64,000 nt of DNA. It comes from Tribonema minus. Taxonomy: Eukaryota; Sar; Xanthophyceae; Tribonematales; Tribonemataceae. Shown piece by piece: positions 1-10,700 of the stretch. The notes beneath the pieces were generated by a model that saw only the letters and a list, made by a program, of their open reading frames with translations, was not told the origin of the DNA and made no database searches. A program made the translations under genes and the position numbers. Location of the stretch: positions 45,942 to 109,941 of the forward strand of contig JAFCMP010000180.1 in assembly GCA_017506865.1 (NCBI GenBank), read 5' to 3'. Numbering within the stretch: position 1 is the first letter of the stretch; each line of letters begins with the position of its first letter.

Positions 1-274
1 ACATGATTGGTGATTGCTGCGCTCCCACAAACGTCTGAAGCAACACAATGAATTCGGAATTCAAACTCATGAGTGCTTCGATTCGCAGGTGCAGCCTGTG
101 CCAGGCACCAGTTGCAGAAGAAGAATGGTACAAATGAGGTATGAGAACACTAACAACGTTCCCACTCGGGGCGCCTTGAGCGCCAGGCTCGGCGTTGCCA
201 TGCCGGTCTGCATTCACGGTTGCAGTACAAACATTGCTTTGTACAGGGAAGGGCTGCGCAGTCTTGCAGCTGCG
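1..274. other. Window edge, no gene recognised
   Basis: I see no supported gene here. It lies just downstream of the stop of the last kinesin-tail frame and presumably holds 3' flanking sequence. Confidence 0.4.
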
Positions 275-1333
275 TCAGCTGCCCCAGCTCCGCATCGGCG
301 GCGCGTACGACAAGGCGCCATCCACATGGGCGGCGGTGCCGCTGCTGGCGGCAGCAGCGGCGCTCGCGCTGTTCTGCAGCGCCCTCTGCGCCGCCTCCAG
401 CCTCAGCCTCACCGCATCCGCTCTCATGTCTCTGCCTACGCCTACAGCGGCGCCGCCAGCGCAGCCTCCGCCGCCGCCCCAATCCAGTGAGCGCGCAAGC
501 AGCGGCACAGCGCCACGATCGCCATCGCTGCCAGCTGCGGCACCGGAGGTGTGTTGCTCTGGCTGCGGCGAGCCAGGCGCGCTACGCGCAGCAGCATACC
601 ACTGCAGCGGTGGTGGCGGCGGCACGAAAGCCGCATCAGGACCGGTCGTGCTAGACGGAGAGTACGGTCCCGGCGAATGCTGGGAGTTCGCTGGCCCCGG
701 CGTCAGTCGGTCCGCTGCAGTGGGCGGCGGCGGGACGCCGCCGCCGACATAATCACCGCCGCCATTCGCACTGTCGCCATGTGACGGCTGCGGCGGCGTG
801 CGTGGCGCGTGCCGCAGGCTCATATCCGACGGCTTGCAGCGCTCCGCTTCCGCAGGCCAGTGCCGCTGCTGCTGCCGCGCGCCGCCCAGGCTGCGCGCGC
901 TCGCCGCTGGCGGCGGCAGCGGCGGCGGCGGCGGCCAGTCGCCGCGCTCGTACGTCGGCGGCGCGCTCCGGCGCAGCTGCATGTGCGCGTCCGCAGCGGC
1001 AGCGGGCTGCGGCGGTGCCGCCGCTGCCGTGCGAGCGAGCGCTGCTGCGGACTGTGCACGTATGGCGTTCATCTGCGCCACCAGCGCTGCAGTGGACGCA
1101 GACACACTTAATGTCGCCGCTGCCGCGACCGCCGGCGCCGCTGCTGCTGCACAGGCATGCCTGTCTGCTGCTGCTGCTGCTGCTGACCGCCGTGACGCAG
1201 CAGCATTTGCGGCGGGGCTGCAGTGCGCGCAGCGTGGTGGCGGTGGAGGGTCCGGTTCCTGTGACAGCGGAGGAGCGTCAAGTGGCAGTCGATTGCACGG
1301 GGCTGAGAGATTTGCAGTTGAAGTTTCACACAT
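275..1333 (-). CDS. Candidate C-terminal Pro/Ala-rich exon of the kinesin
   Basis: A 350-codon open frame rich in Ala, Pro, Gly and Ser, with a short region (AAALVAQM-like and [16 protein letters not shown]) that could be coiled coil. A pyrimidine-AG acceptor occurs at its upstream end near 1300, and the stop codon is at 275-277. It has no recognisable domain. Placement as the last kinesin exon is inferred from strand and position. The phase of the only good upstream donor does not match, so a missing exon or a separate gene is possible. Confidence 0.4.
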   Translation of the reverse strand: MCETSTANLSAPCNRLPLDAPPLSQEPDPPPPPRCAHCSPAANAAASRRSAAAAAADRHACAAAAAPAVAAAATLSVSASTAALVAQMNAIRAQSAAALARTAAAAPPQPAAAADAHMQLRRSAPPTYERGDWPPPPPLPPPAASARSLGGARQQQRHWPAEAERCKPSDMSLRHAPRTPPQPSHGDSANGGGDYVGGGVPPPPTAADRLTPGPANSQHSPGPYSPSSTTGPDAAFVPPPPPLQWYAAARSAPGSPQPEQHTSGAAAGSDGDRGAVPLLARSLDWGGGGGCAGGAAVGVGRDMRADAVRLRLEAAQRALQNSASAAAAASSGTAAHVDGALSYAPPMRSWGS

Positions 1334-1721
1334 GCAACTTGGCAGTGGAGTGACCTCCGTGCATCACTTCTGCTAATTTGCCTGCGCGCCTAACTGTTTT
1401 GAGCTTCAAGCATGCGCATCAACTGATGAACCTCGCAGTATGTGGTAGCGCACAGCGCTGCTCGCGGCGGTGCACGTGACTGGGATCGCTCCACGTCAAG
1501 CGCGGAGATGACCGGCACAGGGACTTGACGTTCCAGTCGCCTAGCATTCTACAACTGAGGCAAGCATGGCATACCAGAGCTGCAGAACCAGCACGGCGAT
1601 CTTCACCTGGTATTGCGTCCATACGCCCCCCGCCCCCTGCCCCCGCGCCTCGTCGCTGCCATCCGCAGCGGATGCTGCGTGTGGCTCCGCCGTGCGGAGC
1701 CCTGCCTCGTCATTGTCGAAG

Positions 1722-1754
<33 letters not shown>

Positions 1755-4700
1755 GGCGGCGGCGGCTCTCCAGTGCCCTGCAGTAAATGCGGCAGCAGGC
1801 CAGGCGCGCCTGCCGAAGCGTGTCGATCGTGGCCGAAGCGACCTTGCTCCCCCTCCTGCGATCGGCGCAGCCTGTGCGCCAATGCAACGTATGGCGGAGG
1901 CATAGTTGGGCTGTGGTGAGGCTTTGGGAGCGCATGCGGGAAAGTACATGGTGCGCAGCGCAAAGCACTGCAGGCACGCATTGTGAGCGTGCCAGGGCAT
2001 ATGCTGGAACGAGGAACTTGACTGCGGAGAACATACCGTTTGGCGGAGCGACGCATGTTTCTGTGGCGTTGGTTGCTGTCTTGACTCTGCCGGTATCTTC
2101 ACAAAAGCGCGGCGGCTGTGAGCCTGCGACTGGTGCCGAATGCAGCGAATCATCTCGGCATACGTGGTGGAAGTGCCACCGTCACAGTTGCACGTGTGCT
2201 GGGGTCCAACACATGCTGACGCTTCGATTAGCACCGAACCTTAACCATAACCTGCACCATGGTGCCTGCAGCAGTGATGCAATGCGACAGCACTGGCACC
2301 ATCACCATCACCGGCGCTGACAGCAAGCAGCAACGCTGAATCAGGGCCGCCATAGGCGAAGCTGGTGGCGCCAACCGGCGACAACACAATCCTTACTCCG
2401 ACGCTCACAGACAACCCCGCCACCGCAGGCGCTTATCGCTGCAAGCGTTGACAGCCCATGACCGAAAGAAAATGCCCACACCGCACGTGGACTCAGAAGG
2501 AGCTCACCCACAGCAGCACAAATGAACTGCATGTAACTGTCGTGTAACTGCCAATGGGGTACCGACCTGGCCACGACCTCGTCGCGCTCCAGCTGCAGCT
2601 GCTCCACCTGCTCGCGCAGCTGCTGCACGGCGGCGCCGCCCCCCTGCGCGCACGGCCACCGCAACGGCAACAGCTTCGTGCATGAGGAAGGGGCGCTCAG
2701 TGAAGCTTGCGTTCTCGTGCACAATGTTCAGCAGCAGGGACACATTGTACTCAGGGTCAGCATACTGCGGTCCCAGGCCCATGCAGGCCTGGCGTCTGCA
2801 GCACCTGACAGCAGAACTGCTGAAGCGAGCTGGCGGCATCGGAACCTCAACCACTCCGCTCGGTGCGCGTCCAACTGCCAGCCTCTACGACAACGAGGCC
2901 CTGACTCCGGTCCCCACGCATAAGCGCGCGGCCTTCAACACTAGCGCAGTCCTACACGATGCAGCTCGCTGCAATCTGATTGCCAGCGTATGCGCCGCCG
3001 CTGCCGCCTTGCCGCGCAGACGCAATGCGGGCAGCACACGCGCGCACCTGCGGCGCCAGCTCCGGGTTCTTGCGCAGCAGCTCGTTGTGCGCAAACTCCC
3101 AGTCGACGACGGCGCCGCCGCCGCCGCCGCCGCCGCGCCACCGCGCGTGCTCGAACCGCAGCACGTGGTGCCGCCCGAAGAAGACGCGCGCGTGGTGCGT
3201 CAGCAGCACCGGCCGCCGTCGCCGCTGCTGCTGCTGCTGTGGATCAATTTCGTCGTCGTGCGGCAGCGCTGCTGCTGCCGCGGCGGGAGCGGCGGCGCCG
3301 CGCGACATGAGCGTGCCGTTGACGTACACGGCGGCGCCGTCCAGCGGCAGCAGCGTCACGAGGCCGCCCGGCGCGTGCGTGACGAGCGCGTGCCGCGGCA
3401 GCACGTCGTCCGCGCTGCGGCGGCGGCGGCAGCGCGGGGGCACGTGGGCACGGCGGCAGCGCGCGTCAGCACATGGGGTGTCGGGGGGGTTGGGGGGGGG
3501 GGGGGGGCATGTCTGCAATGCTGGGGATTGGCAGTGCCTGTGTCACAGCAGGGGAGTCAGTAAATTATCATGGACTAAACTGTCTGCGTATCATGTCGTC
3601 ACCCAACGAGCCGCACAACCGTGCCCTGCATGTTCCGTCACGCTATGAGCCGCATGGGCGCATTCGCTGTTCTGCGCAAAAATGAAATGCTGTCGCCTTC
3701 TGCTGCCCGCCACCGCCACAGAAAAGCAAAAAATTCAATCATGAATCATTATCACTAAAGTGAACAATGCGTAAATACTTACCAGAGCTGGACGTTGGCG
3801 TCCTGAGCGCTGCCCACGACCGCCGCAGGAAGCGTGAGCAAATGCATGAATCATGAACTCAGTATTGTTATAGTAACCAATGCGTGAATACTTGCGTGAA
3901 TGGATAACTTCAGTCATGAGTCAGAATCATCAACAAGTGAATGATGTGTGAATACTCACCAGAGCTGGATGTCGGCGTCCTGAGCGCTGCCGACCACCGC
4001 CGCGCCCTCCGCGAGCGCGTACACGAGGCACTCGCTGAACAGCGGGTCCTGGTTCAGATTGACGAGCCGCGGGAGTGTCGCATCGGTGTTGTAACCGCCG
4101 TAACCGCCGAAACCGCCAGCAGCGTCATCGTCAGCGGCGGCAACTGAGCGCTGCGGCGCGGCGGCGGCGCGCGCAGCCGCCTCCTCGGAGGAGCGCGCCA
4201 CCGCTGCGGCGTCGTGGACGACGGCGGCGACGGTGGTGCGCAGCGCCTGCGGCGGCGCGGCGGCTACCGAGCACTGCAGCAGCTGCTGTATGCGCGCCTC
4301 CTTCTCCAGGACCTGCTCGGGGGGGGGGGCGGTGTGTGTGGGGGGGGGGGCGTCAGGGGGGTTTGGTGTGACTGATGCAAATGCGGGTGTAGCGGCGGCG
4401 TGCTGTAGCGGTAGCTGGGCATTCCAGCAGCTGCTGCTCCATCATTCTCCGCTACGCGAGCTTTGAGGTCAGCGCGTGGCGGCACACAGGGGGTCTATCA
4501 CCGAGATCAATCGTGCGAAGTGAGAGTCGTATCGATGGGTGAGGTGCAGTGTGGCACGCCTTGTGCACGATGTCTGCCGGCCGAGCACGCATCTGGGCCC
4601 ATCACGCAGCACGTGATGCCGCTGTGTACCCACAGCAGCAGTCCAACACTCTCCTGCTATAGAAACTTCACTCACAAGCGTCTGCAGCCGCTGCAGCTCC

Positions 4701-7700
4701 TCCTCCATGGACGGATCCAACACATATACAACAGAGCGTCCGCTGCCGCTGCCGCCGCCGCCGCCGCCGCTGCCGCTGCCGAGCCCCCAGTCGGCGTCGC
4801 GCGCCGCGGGACCCTCCCGTGCCTCCGCCAGCTTCCGCCGCAGGTGCTCGACCTCCGCCATGAGCTGCTGCACCATGGGGTCGCCGCTGCCGACCCTGGC
4901 TTGCTGCAGTTGCGGGGCGCGAACGGAAGGGGGGGGGGGCACCTGTGCTGAGCGCTGTTGCAGGCGGCGAAGTGCGCGGCGGTGAAGTGCGCGGCGCGCG
5001 TAGGCAGCAGGCATGCCGCGCGTGTCACGAGAGCGATCGCGCCTCCTCGCGTGCGCTGCAGACGTCCCGTCGACGCCTGCCGCCGCTGCCAGAGCGAGAG
5101 AAGCGGCGGCCCGAAGCATGCACTCCGTGAAGGCGCCGCGTGCACAGACGACCCTGGCCCTCCGGGCAAATCACAAGCGTGGCCGCACAGCGCAACGCGC
5201 CGTGCCATCTACAACTTGCAGTTGTTCCGGGACTGCGTGTGCGCGCGCGCCCCCTCACCTCATTCACACGCGCGTGCGTGCGCACTGCCTTGGCGCGCTC
5301 CGCGTACTTGAGCGTGCTCAGCGTCTCCTCAAAATGCGCCGCCGCAGGCGAGACGCACGCGAGCACGACCGTGCGCGCGTTGCCGCCGAGGCTCTCGCGC
5401 AGCAGCCGCGTCAGCGCGCTGTTGCGGTACGGCACGAACGCCGCCGCCGCCGCCGCGGCGCCGCCGCCGGCCGACGGCGTCAGCGGCGGCTGAGCCGCGC
5501 TGCCGCCCTTGCGCTGCGCCTCGCTCAGGGCCTGGGACGCGGATGAGAATTGCGCAGACGCGTTTGATGCGTGCGTTACAGCCAGGGTTGGGGGGGGGTG
5601 ATGCGCAATGAAATCAGCAGGCAAGTGGCGCACGTGGCAGCGGCGCGGCAGCCGCAAGAGCTGCGCGAACATGAGCGCCTGTTGCTGCGCGCGCCCACTG
5701 CAGCGGTTGCGCACGGCCTGTCGCAACGTAACGAGCGGTTGCCTACCAGCCTTGTTACTGTATGCCGCCTAACGTGGGCATGGAGGTGACCACAGCGGCA
5801 AAAGACCGACGTCAGTCGTGTGCTGCCAGAAGCGAATGCACCACGGCCCCTGTCCGCTGGCAAGTGCCTGCCGTAATCGCCCCGGGCAACGTGACGGCAG
5901 CGCCATACAACCGCCATCAGGCCACAGGACTGAGGACTGCTGCTTGGCGGGCGCACATACCAATGCCACGAACGACAACCGCCCCGGTGCTCTCACACAC
6001 ACAAATCTCCCTGCTGGTCACTGTGATGAATGATGCGCCTGCGATGCCGACTGAAGCAGGTACGCGAATGCTGTACATACAGTGAAAACGCGGGCACTCA
6101 TGCATACATACCTTGATGCGGCTGCAGTTGGTGCTGGGGGCACGCCGCGGGCACGCACCCCAACCCTCAAACTTGAAGTAAGACCTCACCATGCTCTACG
6201 CCTGCATACACAACTCACTGCCAGGTCACAGCACTGAGCACAATCGCTTGGCGGCAGGTGCACGCCGCGAGCGACCGCAACTGCCGACGCGCACCCAGCG
6301 TCCGTACAAGGCTTCCTGTCCTTCACTGCGAGGAACGACGCACGTGCGATGTCAATTGAAGCAGTTTCGTGAGTGTTGGATATACAATCATACCTTCATG
6401 CGGTTGCAGCTGGTGCTGGGGCAGCCGCGCGCCTCAAACCTCAAACTTCAAGTAAAACTTCAACTCGCTCCACGCCTACACACGTAGAGCTCGTGCGACC
6501 CACCTTGATGACATCGCTCAGCGCGGCCAGGGAGCGGTTGATGCTGCCCGCCTCGCGCAGCCGCAGGCCCGCCGCGCCCGTGTTGCCCACGCGCTCCGAC
6601 CCCGCGAGGTCCACCAGGTTCAGCCGCGAGACCTGGCGCCACGCGGACATGCAGCGCGGGCACGGGAGTCAACTTGTGGAACTTGATGTCACGCAGCGGC
6701 GGCGCGGCGGCGGCGCGCGCGGCGGCGCACGCGATGCAGAGTGCTGCCCAGCAATCGAGGCTCGCAGCGACATCGAGCCTCTGCACTGCAACCGTCACCG
6801 TAAACCTAAGCGCGTCTCCGACCCTTCGAGGTCCACCAGGTTCAGCCGCGAGACCTGGTACAGCACCGAGTGGACGCGCAACGCAGCACGGGAGTGAATG
6901 CGTTGCGCGGCGGCGACGCGTGCAGCGCCGCCCAGCTATCGAAGCCCGCGGCGAGACCAAGCCTCCGCACTGCAGCCCTAACCCTAACCTATGCGCGGCT
7001 GCCTCCTCCACACGGCGAGCCAGCACCGGGGCGAGACCTGCCGCCACGCGGACACGCAGAGCGGCACGGGAGCAAACGCTTGTTGCGTGCCGGCGCGCCG
7101 CAGTGCTGCGCTGCAGAGAGCAGGCTGCGGGAGGTCGAGCGCTGACTCGTGGCCGCACTCGTGCTGCGTGGGGAGGGAATTGCTGCTGCCAGCGGCATCG
7201 AAAACCTGCGCCCGTGCGCGCGCGCCGGGGTGCGCTGTGCAGCCATTGATGCCGTTGGGACGAGCGTTGGGGTTGCGAGCATGCTTCCAATGCCCTGAGG
7301 CAGTGACGGCGCCGCCTCGCAGGCACCGACCCGAGGCGGCCGCCCCACGCCCGGCGCTCGCAACGGCGCATGCGCCGGCTTAGGGTTAGTTTCAAGACAC
7401 CGAGCGGCCGCACCGCAGCGCCATCACGCGCTGGCGAACACAGCGTCGCGTCGCGTAGAGGCGGTGCTCTTTGATGGGCGGACCGAGAGGCGGCGCTGGT
7501 TCTTGCTCAGCCGGCAGCGCCGCAGTGCGCGTCACGCAGGCACATGGTGTACGGTCGGACGACTGTCGGCGGATAGGCACTAAAGTTAGGTGAACGTAAC
7601 CCCGAAGCATCACCACCGCCGTCGCCTCCACAGCGGCTCGCAGACTGCTGCTGCCGGTCCGCCGTTGTGCATCGCGTGCAACCAGTCGACGCGATGACGC

Positions 7701-10700
7701 ATCACGACACGACGCATGCGTTCTGGTCCCTGCCCTAACCTTACCCCCAGTGCTCAACCACCACCCTCTGCTGCCTTCATTAGCCGCTGCTCCGAACGGC
7801 GTCACCGAGGAGCACATGAATCACAGCAAAAATGGGTGCGGCACTGCTCGCCTTCTCATGCACGGGCCCGCTGGCCGCGCCGCCGCCGCGCTGCTGCCGG
7901 AACGTCACTGTGAAGATGGCGTGGCTGCGAGAGCTGTAGGCGTTCGCGTTGGTGGTCGCAACCGTGCGCGCCTGCGCTCCGAACGCGATCAGCCGAGCGA
8001 TCTGCTCCAGCGATGTAGGGGGCGTGGGACGCAGGGGTTGGGGGCAAGGTCGGTGAGTCACCACTGCCAATTTATGAAACTTCAACATGAACGTTGGCAA
8101 CACAAACGTAAGCGTAGGTGGTCGCGACCGTGCGCGCCCGAACTCCAAACGCAATCAGCCGCGCGATCTGCACCAGCGATGTAGGGGGCGTGGGACGAGG
8201 GGCGTGGGACGGGGGCAGGGTTAATGACCCACCAATGGTGATTTATACAACAACTTAAGAACGAATGCTGGCAGCGCAAACGTAAATGTTGGTGGTTGCG
8301 GCCGTGCGCGCCTGCGCGCCGAACGCGATCAGCCACACGGTCTGCGCCAGCGGTGTGGGGGGCGTGCGACTGGGGGGGGAGGGGGGGGCAAGGTTGGTGA
8401 GTCACAACTGCCAGTTTTTGAAACCTCAACATGCACGCTGGCAGCACGAACGTGAACCGTTTGTGGTCGCAAGCAGTGGTGCGCGCTTGTGCGCCGATCA
8501 CGATCAGCCGCGCGATCTGCACCGGCAGTGCGGGGGATGGCGGGGACGCGGGTGGGGTGGGGTGACTCACTGCTGGCAGCAATGTGGTGACCTCAAACAT
8601 CGATGCTGGCAGCAAGCATGAGCGGCAGCGCGAGGCGCAGGCTGCTGCAGCCGAGACGGGTGCGGTGCACGTCCGTGCCGCCGTGCGCACGGCGCGCAGT
8701 CAGAAGCACCATGTGGATGTTCGCCGCAGCGTCCAGACACAGGAGCTTACCTCAACTTCAACCGCCAACCTCCAAGAACTGACCGGCGACCAACATGCGG
8801 CCGAGCGCAGACCATCGTGCCTGTAACACATCCACGCATACCTCGGAGCATACAAAAAACTGCTGAAGTGGGTCCGCGCGTCACTCCACCTTCACCCTTA
8901 CCTAACCCTAACCCTGGCCGAGGTGCCCCGCGCCAACCAGCTGCGCCAACGAAGCCGCTGCGACGGAGCACTTACTTCGCCAATCATCGGTTGCTTTACT
9001 GGAAATGTTTGGCCACAATCACGAGCGCACAGGCAACACTCACCACATCATCAGATGTGTTACCGTACCTCGATGGAATAGGTGATGTAGGGTTGCGGTT
9101 AGGTCTAAGGCGTGGGTTAGGGGTAGGTATAGAAGTACACTGTGTACCTCATCGTAGCTGGTGACGGACACCACGGCGAGGCCTTCGACGTACGCTCCGT
9201 ACGCGAGGTCCTCGCGCACAGGCAACAACCACCACATCATTGAATGTATTACCTCCTCCTCCTTCAAATGTCCTGCCAAATTGTGGGCGCACAGGCAACA
9301 ATCACCACATCGTTTTAAATGTGTCACCTCATCGTAGCTGGTGACGGACACCACGGCGAGGCCTTCGACATACGCTCCGTATGCAGGGTCTTCGCGCACG
9401 CGCAGCGTTGGCGGCGCGCGCCCCGGCGCCGCCTGCGGCCCGAACAGGTCCCTGACCTGCTCATTGTAGATTTCGAGGTAGCTCACCTGCTCCGCCGCGA
9501 GCGCAGGGAACGGAGGGGGGGGGGGCTGAGTGTTTGTAAATGAAATGAAAGGGGGGTGAGCATGGAGCGTCGGCCCATTACTTCTATTTGATGAGGGTGA
9601 GCAGGGCGGTCAGGTGGGGCACCTGCACTCGGGGGCGGCGCGCGCGCAAGGGGGCAGCGGCAGCACTCGCGGATCCTTCTGCGCCAGCGTGCTCTGCAGC
9701 AGCGCGCTCTCGCACACAGCTCTTGCTGCAGCGCTCAGATGCTGCCAGTTCCGCGGAAGGTACGCTCCACGGTGGGTGGGGCAAACACGGAGCAATGAGA
9801 GGGAGGGCGGGGCGCACGGGAGCCCCAGCGTCAGCGCTCGGCGGGGCGGCGGGGCGAGCGCTGAGGCGCTCCGGGCAGCGGCGAGCAGCGGGCATGGAGC
9901 ATCACCATCAGCGTCCGCTGCTGCTGCAGGCCAAGGTGATGTGGGCATCCCGCCCGCGGCACACGGACACACTTGGGACTGTAGTGTGCGCATCAGCTCG
10001 AATCATGGGGAGATGGCCTGCGCGACGCGCAGCCGCGCGGCGGAGCGCGCCAGCGCGGCGGAGCGCGCCAGCGCAGCGGTGCAGGCGGCGCTGCCAGCAG
10101 GTGGAGGGGGGGGGCGGGGGCAGGCAGCAGGTGCGGAGCGCTGGGCGGACGGCGGCACATGCTGAGCACTGACGGCCGTGCATGCTGGGCACTGACATGG
10201 CAGCTGTGCGTGTTCCAGTTGAGCGCTGCCTCGCACGCGGACGCCGTGGCGACGTGCACAACTGCAGCACCCGCGCATCGTGCCGCCTGGGAGCGCTTCG
10301 ACGCCATCGACGCGGAGGGTTCGCAGGCTTGCGTTCGAAGAGCCGCAGCCTGCCCCAATGCTGATGCAGCAGCACGCCGGCGGGCGGTGCGCGACCGCAG
10401 TTCGCTGCCCAGAGCGTGGCTTTCCAGCTTGAAGCTAAACTGCGTGCCGTACCACATGACGTGATAGCGGAGGCGCCGCGAGGTCGCGCACGGGGTCCCG
10501 ACCCCCAGCTGCGACGGCAAGGACGGCTGGAGGCTCGCGAGAACTGTGACACCTGCTGTGATACCAAAATACATACAATCACCCCCCACACACATGCCCA
10601 TGCAGCAGGCCCCAGAAGCATTCCATTTGGCTACGCCTACGCCACGCGTGCATTTTGGCCGTCCCTCGCGCATGCAGCACTGCGCCGGTGCAAGCAGCGG

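Noticed and set aside
8584..8971. Possible extra kinesin exon in the intron upstream of switch I
   Set aside because: The SYDE to IARLIAFG junction is continuous with the family sequence without it, and no domain or in-phase splice pair was found.
9588..10172. Long frames on both strands within the kinesin intron after exon 10908-10783
   Set aside because: The motor sequence continues directly from exon 10783 to 9486 in phase, so the interval is intronic; the frames are GC-rich shadows.
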